This document shows positions 33,250 through 46,300 of a stretch of DNA of 64,000 bases, in pieces (positions within the stretch are counted from its first letter, which is position 1; every line of letters begins with the position of its first letter). The stretch spans positions 1 through 64,000 of the forward strand of contig JAMPIV010019856.1 of NCBI GenBank assembly GCA_024509875.1. The letters run 5' to 3'. A model generated the notes under the pieces. The model saw nothing but the letters and a program-made list of their open reading frames with translations. It was not told where the DNA came from and did no database searches. The stretch is from Oreohelix idahoensis. Lineage: Eukaryota > Mollusca > Gastropoda > Stylommatophora > Oreohelicidae. A program made the translations under genes and the position numbers.

Positions 33250-33440
33250 AACTTATATTTCTTTTCTGTTGAATGGTGTTTTCCTTTCTGTGCAACGAGT
33301 GCCTGTTAATTACCTTTATTTATTTATTGATTTCATCAGAAAATTTCCTTGAGAATGTTTGTCATTTCTTTTAGTCCATGCCCAAAAACTGAGTTATTTT
33401 GCCTGCATGGTTCAACCTTATATGGGTTAAGATTTAGTTA
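33250..33440. other. Intron sequence, no gene
   Basis: Ordinary sequence with TTTATTTATTTATTG; nothing recognised. Confidence 0.4.
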
Positions 33441-33444
33441 TATA

Positions 33445-33650
33445 CATTCATTCATGACCTTTCAACTCCCCAAGGAGCATAACCCTTCAACAAACTTATT
33501 CCTGTCTTGTGCCGTCTGCTCAAGATCTTTCCATGTCTTCTTCATCCCCTTCATGTCTGTCATCAGTTCTCTTCTCCATGTGTTTCCTCTACCTCTCTTA
33601 CTCTGGGAATACCAGATCAAGGACTGCTGTGTCATGCTATCAGCTGATTT
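33445..33650 (-). mobile_element. LINE ORF2 C-terminal fragment (uninterrupted)
   Basis: The minus strand reads SKRGRGNTWRRELMTDMKGM, KKTWKDLEQTAQDRNKFVEG and LCS, then the 3' end CTCCTTGGGGAGTTGAAAGG. This is the unexpanded version of the sequence in which the minisatellite at 29950-31910 arose. Confidence 0.8.
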
Positions 33651-33654
33651 CCTA

Positions 33655-33850
33655 TAGAACTACTGCTCCATCAGGCATGTCATCCAAGATGGCTGATATG
33701 AGGTTGTACATGAGAGTGGCAACCTGATCATGTAACACAAATTGCTACAGAAACTGCAAGAGAATATGACTGCTTGGGGTAGGCTTCCTGCAGGAGGAGA
33801 AGCTGCAGAGGTGGCTCTGTGCTCCATAAGGAATACATAGGAAAATCCTA
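33655..33850 (+). repeat. Dispersed retroelement 3' end (copy A)
   Basis: GGCATGTCATCCAAGATGGC, GTGGCAACCTGATCATGTAA, GGTAGGCTTCCTGCAGGAGG and GTGCTCCATAAGG also occur, in the same order, at 34980-35180 and in part at 53225-53375 and 13140-13215. It is probably a LINE or SINE 3' region; the family is unknown to me. Confidence 0.6.
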
Positions 33851-33924
33851 GGCTGAGCAACTCTTTCAGTTGTTCTTTTGATTGTTAGCAGGTAGTGATC
33901 ACTTCCAAATCTCTGGGGTCCTCA

Positions 33925-34915
33925 GCGTGGCTGCTAGTTGTGTCTACATGTTGGTCTAACCATTGATTAAGTTTGTCAGTGTGACTACTAGTTCAGTCTA
34001 CATGTTGGTCTAACCATTGATTAAGTTTGTCAGCGTGACTACTAGTTGTGTCTACATGTTGGTCTAACCATTGATTAAGTTTGTCAGCGTGACTACTAGT
34101 TGTGTCTACATGTTGGTCTAACCATTGATTAAGTTTGTCAGTGTGATTACTAGTTGTGTCTACATGTTGGTCTAACCATTGATTACGTTTGTCAATGTGA
34201 CTACTAGTTGTGTCTACATGTTGGTCTAACCATTGGAGTTTGTCAGTGTGACTACTAGTTATGTCTGCATGTTGGTCTAACCATTGATTAAGTTAAGTTT
34301 GTCAGTGTGACTACTAGTTGTGTCTACATGTTGGTCTAACCATTGATTAAGTTAAGTTTCTCAGTGTGATTACTAGTTGTGTCTACATGTTGGTCTAACC
34401 ATTGATTAAGTTAAGTTTGTCAGTGTGACTACTAGTTGTGTCTACATGTTGGTCTAACCATTGATTAAGTTTGTCAGTGTGACTACTAGTTGTGTCTACA
34501 TGTTGGTCTAACCATTGATTAAGTTTATCAGTGTGACTACTAGTTGTGTCTACATGTTGGTCTAACCATTGATTAAGTTTGTCAGCGTGACTACTATTTG
34601 TGTCTACATGTTGGTCTAACCATTGATTAAGTTTGTCAGCGTGACTACTAGTTGTGTCTACATGTTGGTCTAACCATTGATTAAGTTAAGTTTGTCAGTG
34701 TGACTACTAGTTGTGTCTACATGTTGGTCTAACCATTGATTAAGTTAAGTTTGTCAGTGTGACTACTAGTTGTGTCTACATGTTGGTCTAACCATTGATT
34801 AAGTTAAGTTTGTCAGTGTGACTACTAGTTGTGTCTACATGTTGGTCTAGCCATTGATTAAGTTAAGTTTGTCAGTGTGACTACTAGTTGTGTCTACATG
34901 TTGGTCTAACCATTC
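33925..34915. repeat. Minisatellite of 54/59-bp units, 18 copies
   Basis: Unit GTTTGTCAGTGTGACTACTA then GTTGTGTCTACATGTTGGTC then TAACCATTGATTAA. Two length classes exist: 54 bp, and 59 bp with an extra GTTAA. I count 18 copies of the ACATGTTGGTCTA core. The 59-bp class clusters at 34270-34440 and 34680-34900, suggesting block duplication. It lies in the intron between exons 32492 and 35251. Confidence 0.95.
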
Positions 34916-34974
34916 AGATAATGACTATAGGAACAGCCATGTGTATTTCCCAGGAGTCTCTGAGAAAACAAATA

Positions 34975-35185
34975 ATATGACAACTGCCCACTCAGGCATG
35001 TCATACAAGGCAACTAATATGAGGGTGTACGTGTGGCTTGTAATCTCATCATATAAAACCAGTTGCTACTTAAACCACTACTGAGAGAGTTTGTGCATTG
35101 GTTTAGGCTTTCTTAAGGGAGCCATCTGCAATTGTGGTTGCATGCTCTATAAGGAGCGAAAAATATGATGATGATGATAGGAATA
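34975..35185 (+). repeat. Dispersed retroelement 3' end (copy B), ATG tail
   Basis: Matches copy A at 33655-33850 and ends in (ATG)4 at about 35165-35178, a microsatellite tail typical of non-LTR elements. It directly follows the minisatellite, as copy A directly precedes it. Confidence 0.65.
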
Positions 35186-35250
35186 AAGCAAAATTACAAC
35201 CGCTACAACAACTTCATCTTAATTATACTGATTTTATCTTTCATAACCAG

Positions 35251-35456
35251 ATCTGATCAACTCAAGAGGAGACACACCACTAAGAAATCTGCTGAGCTCT
35301 GAGTTTGGAGGTTGGCCTCTGGTTACAAGCGGATGGTCCGAGGTCAACTTCGACATGGTCCAAACTCTCATGAAACTAAACTCTTACAGCAACTACCCAG
35401 TCATCAATTTTTATGTTGGCGTGGACTTAAAGAATTCCTCCAGGCATGTTTTCAAG
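35251..35456 (+). CDS. M13 peptidase exon (GGWPLV block)
   Basis: 206 bases: acceptor ATCTTTCATAACCAG, donor AAG/GTCAGA (weak but usable). Two bases complete the Asp codon begun at 32575, then LINSRGDTPLRNLLSSEFGG, WPLVTSGWSEVNFDMVQTLM, KLNSYSNYPVINFYVGVDLK and NSSRHVFK. PLxxLLxxFGGWPLV and FYVGxDxKNSSRHV are hallmarks of the N-terminal lobe of neprilysin/ECE peptidases. NSS is a likely N-glycosylation site. It ends in phase 0. The family then requires about 60 residues beginning near a GLGLPSRDYY motif, and no such exon appears before 53084. Confidence 0.85.
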
Positions 35457-35559
35457 GTCAGACGCCTTTCTCATTCAGTCCCATTGAGCTTGGGCATTTT
35501 GAAATAAAAAGGTGAAGGTGGTGGTAACACAAATACTGCCTTAGGGAAATACAGTGTTA

Positions 35560-35755
35560 AAGACTTCACTATACCAGGTCCAGTTTCTTTATGAAGTGAT
35601 ATTACCAGTTTCCTACCTTGTGGCCTTTGTATTCCTTAAATCATGAGCAGAGTCAGGTACCCATTAAATTACAGCTGGGTAGACTGGAGCGTGTTGTTAC
35701 CAGGTTTCAGTCCTGGAACCCAGTAACTTTGCTATAGGAGATATGCGCACTAACC
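35560..35755 (-). mobile_element. tRNA-derived SINE (same family as 13850-14285)
   Basis: Shares ACTTCACTATAC, CAGCTGGGTAGACTGGAGCG, the region ACCCAGTAACTTTGC and the tRNA-like 5' part with the 13850-14285 copy. The A/B boxes are weak here (GTTTCAGTCCTGG). Confidence 0.6.
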
Positions 35756-35759
35756 ACTT

Positions 35760-35815
35760 CATTTGTTGAAGGCCTATGCCCCTTGGGGTGCGGTAGGGTG
35801 CTGAGTGAAGTTTTA
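35760..35815 (+). mobile_element. LINE 3' end scrap
   Basis: TTTGTTGAAGGCCTATGCCC followed by CTTGGGG. Same ORF2-end words as at 14333 and 59960. Confidence 0.5.
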
Positions 35816-36039
35816 AATGCTTGTTTTAAAAACAAAAATGGCATCAATTTATGGTGCCTGAGTCAAGCCTAAAAACTGTTCCAGACAGCAAGAGTTAAAT
35901 AATTTTTTTTCAATTATCGCTCAAATTCTATTTTAATTTTTATTTAATAGAAAAAAATGTCCAACAATTTATACAATATGGGGATATCTTATTTTGTTCC
36001 ACTAACACTTGCCTGGTTCTTGTTGTTCACCCTTCTACT

Positions 36040-36285
36040 TCTTCTTCTTCTTTGTCTTCTTCTTCCTCGTTTGCCCTCAGACTTCTACATTAATGACTCT
36101 AATAAAGGCAGTAGTCAGCTCAAGGTTCCTGATATATCCAAACATTTGATCGTGGAGAGACGTAGGTTGTTGCCATATGCCACTCCGTTCACTGCTGTAA
36201 GTTGGGCAGGACTTGAGCAGATGTTCAGCTGTCATGGGGCTTGTGCTAAAGGTGCTTTTCGTAGTTTTGGGTTTTAGAATTGTCG
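36040..36285 (-). mobile_element. LINE 3' end (TTEHLF family), minus strand
   Basis: The minus strand reads TAEHLLKSCPTYSSERSG, QPTSLHDQMFGYIRNLELTT, AFIRVINVEV and a stop, then a long GAA tail (seen as CTTCTTCTTC at 36035-36068). Homologous to 32640-32940. Confidence 0.75.
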
Positions 36286-39200
36286 GGCTTCAGAATAAAT
36301 CTTTGCCCTGAATTGATATTGTTTTGCTGATGAACAGTCTGTCTTGTGTCTATTTCGTTTACATTTCTTTTCAACTATAGTTATTGTCCTATAGCTAAGC
36401 TTTGCGCGGTGGCCAGTTGGGGTGTTTGGCTCTCCGATATCGGGTTTCCGATGTCTCCTGGCGCCGGAAATTGTTCTCTTGTGGGTTGGGAAATGGGGGG
36501 AAGGGGGTGGTAGATGGTTTATTGTGGGGTGCTTTTATTGTTATGAGTTGTTTGCCAAAATGGTGAGTTGTGATTATCTTAGATGTATTTGGGGGGTTGT
36601 GTAGGAACTGGTTATGATTCGATAGGGGTGATCACAGGTGGTTTTGTCTGTGAGTTATGTGGATGCGTTTGTCTAGGGGGCCGCAGGGTTGAACGTACTG
36701 GTTAGGGTCCCTAGGCGGGGGGTGGGTTGGTAATTGTTGCCCCTGTCATGGGTGGGGGGGGTGGGTGTATTGGGTTATGGGGTTGCAATGGGTGGTGCCT
36801 GGCGTACTCGCTGTGGCAGTAATGAATACCATTAGCGTGTACCAAGTTTAGTGACAGCTCACGAGAAGCCATGCTTGGTCGCCATTATCATTATGTTAGA
36901 TCCAATTATGACGATTTGTGAGGGTGGAAGGTAGTATGGACTGGGTGAATTGTACCGTGGTGGCTGGGAATGGGGGGTTGCTACTCATGGTAGTCCCATC
37001 GGTATCATGGTGAGAAGATGGGGGGGGTATGGTTGGGTGTAGTGTTGAAATATTATTGGGGTGTGAGGTGGAGTGTTGTATGAAACGTCGCATAGACGAG
37101 TGATAATTTAGTATTGGCCAATATGGTATATTGGGTGATTAGTACTGACTAGTTAGTTGGGGTGTAATCATGTAAGGTACATTATGGGGATCTAGCTTGG
37201 CTACTGACATGGGGAATTAATCTTCATGTATGCCCGATGTGGTGACATAAATGTATAACCATTTATCCCTCTAGATTCTACATGAATAGGATTATGATAT
37301 TATTGTGGAATTGTGACTATGGGGAGTAGTACGTGGTGTTATTCTGTAGAATGTTACTGGGTATCGTGTGTAGGAGGAGAGTTAGGTTTTGTTCAAGGTG
37401 GGTATTGTTGGATGTAAGTGCTAGTTGGTTGTATTTAATTATGATGTTTCCACTTGGGAATGAGTGTTTGTGTAAAAAGGGGGTAGAATCGTAATGATGC
37501 TTGCCATGTATTTTGGGTTTTTTATTTAAGTAATTTTAAGTGTGGTTTGATGGGAGTATGGTTTTGTCCCACCTACATTTGTATAGTGTGTTTGATAGGT
37601 TTGATTTTTTATGGATTAAACTGATATTTTTAGTTGGGGGTGGTATTTTAGGAGGGTGATATGATTTAGTATAGGCGCATTAAGGACCCTTATGAGGTAG
37701 ATGTCGTAGGGGGAACCTTGTAGCAAGTTAGCTTGGGATGATTTTTTTAGAGTATAGGGGTGGAAGTTAGGTGAGGGTGGATTACCCCGTTTGTAGTTTG
37801 TGAGGGATGTTTTGGGGCCGTCTAAGGAGGTTTCCGTGGTATAAATGATGGTGGGGGTTGATAATATTTAGTTGTTTCGTAGGTTATGTTGTTGTTTGGA
37901 TTGGTTTTTAATTATATTAGTGAGATGTTTAGTAATGAAGCCTTATGTTGAGCTAGGTAATTAGATGTATTCTGGATGTTGATGGAAGGGATTTTTTAGT
38001 AAGGAATAGTATGAGGGTGAGTTTTGATTGGGGATAGAGTTGTTTTGTTGGGCCCAATTTTTATAGGTATGGTTAATGTTTGTGTGTTTATGAGATGTGG
38101 GAGTTATGGTATTTAGGGTAGTTTAATGGTTTGGAGGGTTGTTTGTGGTGGGGGGGATGGTTTGTAGTTGGATAGATAGTTTAGAGGGGTTAATTTGGGT
38201 GGATAGGGAGTTTTTATACGTTTTGTACGTTGAATTGAGGATTTTTATGGGTCGGTGTTTGGGAAGTGGGTTGAGGGTATATTATAGTACGGATGATTTT
38301 TTTAAGGGGGGGTTTATCCGTGTTTGGGGTGGTTTATAAGGATTGGTAATTATTTTTGATAGATCATCAATGTAATGATGATGGAGGTATAGATGATGAG
38401 GTACAACGGGTATTTGATTTTTGTGTTAAGGATTGGGTGGTTTGTAAGGGATTAACATGATAGGGAAGAGAAGTGTTATTATAGATTGGGGTATTATTTT
38501 GATGATTTGGGAGAAGAATGTTTGATAGCCCCCTAGTTTAACCCCCTGATAATTTATGACCCGATTGGAGATTTAAGTTTGTTGGAGGGGGGGAATATGT
38601 TTTGTATTGGGAATGGAGAGGGGTATTATTAGTTTTTATTTTGGGCATTGTGTTATTTTTGAAAGAATGGTGATTGTGGGAAATTGGATTAGTGGGAGAG
38701 ATTATATGTGGTATAGTGGTAGTTTTAGAGGTAGTTGATGAATAGGGTGGATTGTAAGGAGGAGGGGGGGGTGGTGGAGTATGAAGGTGGGTGGTTATTT
38801 GGGGTTAGGGGAAAAGTTTTTAATGTTTTGGTTGGGGTAATTGAGGTTTAGGTAGAAGAATTCGATTGGGGGGGTAGTGGTTATTGGATTTAGGAGATTT
38901 AATAAAGTTGGTATATGTGTGAGTTATTTAGAAGGTAATGAGGGTAGTGTTTTGTGGATTGGGTAGGAGTTTTGTTGATTTGTAGGGGTGGTTAGGAATT
39001 CTTTTTTATTGATTTTTAGGGATTAGGTATTAAATTTTTGTAAAAAAAAGGTTGAGGGAGAGGATTCGGTGGTGGGTTTGGAAGTGTTGGTGTTTGAGAA
39101 GAGGGGGGTGGTATGTTATGTAAATTGTTGGGAGTGGAGGTTTTTAGTGAGGGTGAATTTAATATTGGTTAGATGTTTTGAGGGTTTGTTTTTTTGTGAA

Positions 39201-40349
39201 GTTGGTATAAGTGTTTGGGGATTAGGGGTGGTAAGGAGATTGGAAAGGAGAGGGCTGGTCATGGTGAATGTAAGAGTGGGTTAGTTTTGGTTTTGGTTAG
39301 GTGTTTTGGTGATAGGTGTAGAATAGGGATTGATTTTTATACGAATGAGAGGGAGTGTTAGGCGATTTTGAGAGGTTTGTGGCTTTGAGACGGTTATGGG
39401 GAAGGGGGAATGTTGATTGGACGCCCATATTGGTGGGAGGGGATGTTTGTGGGTGGGTAGGAGTGGTATGGGGGATAAAGTGGGGGGTAGGGTGTTGAAT
39501 TTTGTTATGTTGTGGGATTTTGGAATGTTTTAGAAAGGTTTTATTAGTTGGTTTAGAGATTAAGGTGATTTTTGATTTTTGGTTTTGTTTTGTGGAAGAT
39601 GGGAGTGAGGTTTTTATAGGATTAGTTTTTTGAAAAAGGTGGGTGGAATTGTTGATTTTGTTGTTTGGCCATATGTTTTGTGTAATGGGGGGGAGGAGTT
39701 TTTTTTTTGTTTGATTTTTTTTTTAAGGGATGTTTTTATTGGTATGGTGATTAGGTTTGAAGGGAGAGGGTTTGGGGGTTATGAAATTGTATTTTTGATG
39801 AGGGGAATTGTGTGTGTAGAGGGAGGGTTGATATTTAAGTTGAATAGGCCCCCCACTCTAAGTAGTAGGGAGTGTTTTTGTTAGTTTGGATAAGTTGTGG
39901 GATGTTATTAGGTTTGGGGTTTTGATAGGTGGGTATTAAGGTGGTGTTTGAAAAATTTTTGATATGTGTTAATGTAGTATGAGTGTGATTGTATGTTGTT
40001 CTAGAATTTTTTAGGTGTATTTTGTGTTGGTGTATGGCTCTGGATTTGTTTTTTGGGTTTTTTTGGGTATGTTGTTGGGTTTATTTTTGGGAAGTTAGGG
40101 TGAGTGGTAGGGTAATTGGGAGATGTTGTTTTGTGAGATATGGAGATTGATTTGTGTTTTGGGGGGTAGAGTGAGTTGTGGGTAGGTCCGGGATTGTTAT
40201 TTATTGAGTAGAGGTTCGGGTTTGATGTTTGATTGGGAGGTTGAGTTTTAGTTGATTAAAGATAGATTTGGAGATTGGAAAGGGGATTGAATATGGTATG
40301 GGGGAAAGTTGGGTGAGTTATCTGATCGCGAGGGGGAAACATTTGTATG

Positions 40350-43300
40350 GGGATTTGAGGGGAGTTTTGGGGGGAAGTTTTATCGAATGGTTGGTTATTA
40401 GGGAGTGGGGGTTTAATAGTTGGTAGTGGTTTTTATGATTGAAGGGTTTGTGAATAATGAGTAGTTTTTTTGGAGAATTATTGATTTTAGGTGGTGTTGT
40501 TTGGGGAAGTAGGGATTATTGTTAAGTGGAGGTATGTTGGGTTTGGAGATTATTAAGTATTATAGGGTGATAATTGTAGATTAGGTGGGAGTGATAAGGT
40601 GGGTATGGATGTTTTATTAAATTGTAGTGTTAGGTTTTGGGGTAGGTATATATGATGTTGTTTTGATTTTTTTGGGTAGTTTATATGATTTGTAGTGAGG
40701 TATATGTTTTGGGGAGGTGTGGAGTTTAGGTTGAGTAGGTTTGTTTTTTGAAGAAATTTTTTGGGAATTTTTAATTTGTTGGTTTGTTTTTGAGTTTTGT
40801 TGTGTGTGAGTATAGGGTTATTTATATTGAATTTTTGGTAGTATTGTAGGGTAGTGTTTGTGTTAAGTTTTGGATGTTTGTATATGGGTGATTATGAGTT
40901 TAGTGTTGGGGGGTTTAGTTTAAGTGTAATTAATGGTGAAGGGATAATTTAGGTTTTTATTGTTAGAGGTAGTTTGGATTTGTTTGGAGTTGTATGGTTG
41001 TGTTTATATTGGGGGGATTGTGTAGAGGGGGTATGGGGATTTGAAGGTGATTTGGAATGTGATTGGTTATTGATTGAGTGTATTTTAATATATTGTGTAT
41101 TAAGGGAAAGTGTTTTGATTAGAGTAGGTTGAAATTTTTTTTAGTTATGGTTTGGGGGGTTTTTATGTGTTATGGAAATAGGTTTTGGTTTGATGGATGA
41201 GGGTGTTGATATTATGATGGGGATGTATAGGGTTGTAATTATGTTTAGTTTTGGGAGGAATTGGGGTATGGGGGAGTTGGGGTGGGTTTTAAAAAGGGTA
41301 TAATTATATATAGTTTTTGGTTATAGAGTTTGTATTTGTTGGATTTGTTTTGGTTAGGGTATGAGGGATTTTATGTAGTTTTGGTGTGGGGGTGGGTGGT
41401 TGAATTTAAGTTGTTTGTGATAGGGAAGGGTTTGGATGTGGTGAATGGGTTTTAGGGTTAGGGTGGGTTGTGATGAAAGTTTGGTAATGGTATATCTTTA
41501 AATGGATTTTTGATATTAAGTGTTAGGGAATGTCATGTGTAATTTTGTATGGGGGTGGGGGGAATGGGATTTATTAGGATGGGTTGGGGATGGGGGGTAG
41601 GGATATTTTTATAGGGTTTTAGGTTTGATTTTGAATTGGAAGGTATAGGATGGGATGGGAAGATGTTTTAGGGTATTTTTTTTGGGGGGAAATGTTTTTG
41701 GATGGGAGATTGAAGAGGAATGGGTTTAAAGATGGGGTTTAAAAATAGTATGTTACATGGATTATTAAATGTTTATTGATTTTGGGGAATAGGGGGATGA
41801 GGTGAATTGGGGGTTAGGGTTTTGGGTAGGGGTAGGTGGGGGGATTCATGTGTTGATTTTATAGGTGAATAGTATATTTATATGGTGTGGATAATGGGGG
41901 GGTTTGTTGGAGGTTTTGATTTTTAGGGTAAAGGGATGAGTAATGGGATTTTGGGTTTGGTTGGAAGGGATTAGGGTAGAAATTTGATTATTTGGTAATT
42001 GGGTTAGTATGTTATGTTATTGTTGGAATGTGGATTGGGGAAGTGTTATGATAGTTGTGGGATGTGGTTGATTTATTTATGGGATAGGGGGTATAGGTTT
42101 TGGGGAGGTTGTGAAATGTTGGATGTGATATTGTAGGGTAGGTGATGAATGGAGTGTTAGGGTTTTGAAAGGATGGTTATTGGGATTATGTAGGGGGGTA
42201 ATTTTTAAGGTTTGTTTTTTTAAGGGGGAGATATGGTTTGAGTTGGGATTTTGGGTGGTAATGGTGGGTAGGAGTATGGTTTTTTGGATTGTATATTATG
42301 TTTTGAAGTGGGGATATATATGTGTTGTTTGTTTTTTAATGGATAAGGTTAGGTTAGGGAGGGGGGTATGATTGTAGTTAATTTTAAAGGTTTTGGGGAT
42401 TTGTTGTTGGGTGGAGTTATGGATTGGGAATTTTGGTAGTTAAGTTATTTGGGGGTATGATATTTTGAATTGAATGTATTTTATGGGGGGGTTGAGGATG
42501 GGGGAATTGAGTATAGGTTATGATTTGAATTAGATGGGATGGTATAATTAAGTTTTTGTGAATTAGGGATATAATTGGGTTTTTGAGGGTGATTATAGGG
42601 TGGGATTTTTAGTGGGGTTTTTAGAGGGAAGTGAAGGGGGGGGATTATGTTTTAGGGGATGGGTTTTTGTTGTGGGGTGGTAATGTGGTTTATTTGATTA
42701 ATGATTTTTGTTTGGGTTGTATGGTATTGAGGGATTGGAGGTTATTATGATGGTTTGTTTGTGGAGGTTGTTAGGTTATGGGGTAAATATTGGGGGGGTA
42801 GAGTGTTTGGTTTTGGTTTTTTGTGAGATGGATTTTATGGGTTGATTAGATTGGGAGGGGTTTGAGGTAGATTGGGGTATGGAATTAATTTATATGTGGG
42901 TTTTGAGAAGGTGATTAGGAAATTGGGTTATTGTGGGAATAGGATTGGGGTTGTTATGATGGTTGTAATTATGGTTATAATTGGGGGTTTATTGGGAGAT
43001 TAGATTATTTGGTTTGTTCACAATGGGTTAAAAATTAGGATAGAGTTGGAATTTTTTGTAGGGTTTTGGTTTATGGTAAAGTTGTTTGGTATTTTGAATA
43101 GGATTAATGGTATTTTTTTGAAAAAGTTTAGTTAGATATTATTTAGTATGGTGGGTGGTGTTGAAGGGGTAAGATGGATTAGAGGGTTGATTTGATTAAG
43201 GAGGAATGGTTATTGTGGTTTTTGATTAGTGATGTAGTTTGTTGATTGATTAATTTGTAGGTTTTTGGGTTATGTGGTTATTGGTTGATTTAGGTTTTAG

Positions 43301-46300
43301 TGTGTTTGTGGGTTAATGGTTTGTTTGTAGGTAGTTTGGGTTGGGTTGGGTAGGAGGTTAAGATTAATTGGTGTGATTGGTTTGGTTTGATGAGGATTTA
43401 GTTTATGTGATTGTTATTTTTTTTTGGTTGTTTGGATATTGGGGAGTGGTGGTGGGGTTTTGAGTTGGGTTGTGGGTGGGGTTGGGGGAATTTTTTTTAG
43501 ATTATAGGATGGGGAATTTTGATTTAGGGTTAGGTGAGAAGGGGGAATTTAAGGGTTGTGGTAATGATTGGTGGGGTGGATATGGTTATGATGTTTGGTT
43601 AGATTGTTGATGGAAGGTTAAATTTGATTTGTTTAATGGGGGGGGGTTTTGGGGGTAGAAGGAATGGGGATTTGATAGGGGTTTAGTGGGGTTTTGGATG
43701 TTAATGGATGGATAGGGTTGAAGTTGGTAGAGGGTGGTGGTTTTATGGGAATAATTGAATGGGGGGTTGGAATTGTTGTTTGGAATGGGGTATTGATGTT
43801 TTTGTTTTGGGGATTGGATGGTAGTTTTGATTGGGTGGTTTTGTGGTGGTTGTGTGTTATTGTTGTGGTAGGTATTAAATAAGTGATTTATGGGGTGTGT
43901 TGGTGGTTTTTGTTATGTTAGTGTTTATTATTGTGGGTGTTTTGTTGGGGATGTGGGGATTTTGGTGGGGTGTGAGTTGGGGTTGGGTTTTGGTTTGTTG
44001 TTTGTGGATGCAAGGGGGATGGGGGTTTTTTGGTATTTTATTAAGTTGTATTGGGTTGATGTAGGGGAAGTGGGATTGTGGGTTGGTTTTATTGGTGGAA
44101 GGGTGGTTATGGGGGGATTTTTTAGTGGTATTTTTATGTATAATTAGTTTTGGGGATTGTGTTGGATATTAAGATTTGTTGGATATGTATTGGTTATGGG
44201 ATTTTGTTGTTTGATTGAGTAGTTGTATAATGTTTTGTGGTGGGGGGTATGGGTTGGTTTGGTTGGTATTGTGTGGGGGTTTTGGGGGGGTTTGGGTTTA
44301 ATGGGGGAGTAAGTTTATTATTTTGTTGGTTTGTTGTTTGGGGGGGTTGTGTGTAGATTGTGGGGTTGAGGTAGGTTGTTGTTTAGTATTGTTGGGGATG
44401 TTGGGTTATTGGTTGTGGGATGAAGTTTTGGTAGTATTTTATGTGGTTATGTGATGTTTGGGATGTATGGGGGGTTGTGGATGGTGTGGTAGAGGGTTAT
44501 GAGTGGGATTTGGTGATTGATATGTAATTTTTTTGATTAATGGGTTGTATAGGAAATGTTTTAGGTTTAAGATGGAGGTATTTGGAGGTTGGAATTATGG
44601 GTGTGGATTGGGAAAGGGTTTTTTTAGTTTATGGGATTAGAGTAATTTTGATTGGGATTTTTTGGGATATAATTTGTTTAGGAAGTTGGGATTTTTAGGA
44701 AGGTAGGGTTTTGAGGGTTATGGGTATTTTGAATGGTGGGTTGTATTTTATTTGATGGTGTTAGTGGTTGGATTTGTTTTTGGATAATGGGGGTGTTTTT
44801 ATATGGTTTATTTTGGGGGGGTGTTTTTTGGAGTTGGGGATTAGGGGGAGTATGGGGGGGTGTGTTGGAAGTTGATGTGTTGATGTATTTTGAAAGGGTT
44901 TTTGGAAATGTTTATGTAAATTTTTAGGGTTTGTAGGGGGGGGGTTTTGTGATATGTAGTGTTAAGTTTATTTTATTTTGAGGTTTTTATGTTGTAGTTT
45001 TATTTGTTATTGTTGTTTTGTGGGGGGGTATTATTAGATTAATGTTGGGGTTGTGGTGTAATGGATTATGATTTTTATGGTTTTGGTATTTTGAAGGTTT
45101 TTTATTTAATGATGGATTTGGGGATGGTTGGTTGTATTGATGGATATTAATGGGGTTGGGTGTTGGGATTGTTTGAATTTGTAGATTGGGGATTGAATTT
45201 TTAGTTTTTGTAAATGTTTGATGGGGGGAGGGGTTATTGGTGTTTTGTTAGGTTGTATTAGGTTAGGGTTTGGAATAAATTGGGTATTGGTAAGGTGTGG
45301 GATGTTATTGTTTGGGTTGGTGGGAATGGTTTTGTGTTGTATTGGTGTGGGTGGAGTATGGTTTTAATATATGATATGTGGTTGGAAATGTTTTTGATTA
45401 TTAATTTTTGTATGTTGGATTTTGGTATGGTAATATTTGGGTGAGGTGATTTTGTTTTAAAGTGTGTATGATTGGTTAGTTTTGGGTTGTGGGTGTTTAT
45501 GGGGTTGTTGGTTGGGGTATTTGGAGGGTGATATTGGGGATTGTGTTTTGATTTTAAATAATGTTTTTTGTTGAGAGAATTTTTTTTTTGGGGGATTTGA
45601 GTTTATTGTTATAGATGTTTTTGATTTTTGGGAGTGGGATGATATTTAATTTTTTATGAAATGATTTTGGGTGGGGGGTTAGTATTGAGGTGTGAGGGGG
45701 GGGGGTTGGAATAATGTAGGGGTTTTTATTTGGTTTGGGGAATTTGGTGAGGTGTATTTGTGGTTTGGATTTTGGGGTGAAAGTGTATGGTTGGTATTGA
45801 TTTGGTAATTTTGAGTTGTTTGGGTTGTTTGTTGGATAGGTTTGGGGTTGGTATTGGGTTGGTGTGAATTAGTTTGTTAGGTTTGTTTGGAAATTTGGTG
45901 GTTGGTATTGTGGGGGTATATTGTTGTTGTAAGGTGGTTAGTTGGTAAAGGTTGATGTGATGGGATTTTTGGGGGTTTTGGGTTTTGGGTGGTTAAGAAG
46001 TGTATGTTTGGTTGTTGAAGGGAATATGGGGTGGTGGTTTAGTTAGGTTTATTATGGGATGTTGTTGATAGATAATTTGGTGGGATATTTATTGTATGGG
46101 ATTGGGTTTTGTGATTATGTTGATTTGGGGTATTGTTTGAGTAGGGGAGGGGTGGTTTGTGTTTGGGAAATGGGGGAATGTTGAATATTAATTTTATGGG
46201 TTTTTTGGGATGAATTTTTTGGGGTTAGATTTTAGGGTTGGTGGGTTTTTTGGGGGGGGTATATTGTAATGATTGGGAATATTTATTATTTTAGAATTGG

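Noticed and set aside
36064..36120. LPSDFYINDSN after a fine pyrimidine tract and AG, resembling the missing M13 exon
   Set aside because: The same bases on the minus strand are the end of a LINE (TTAFIRVINVEV, stop, GAA tail) homologous to 32640-32940. The pyrimidine tract is the LINE tail, and the similarity stops after a few residues.
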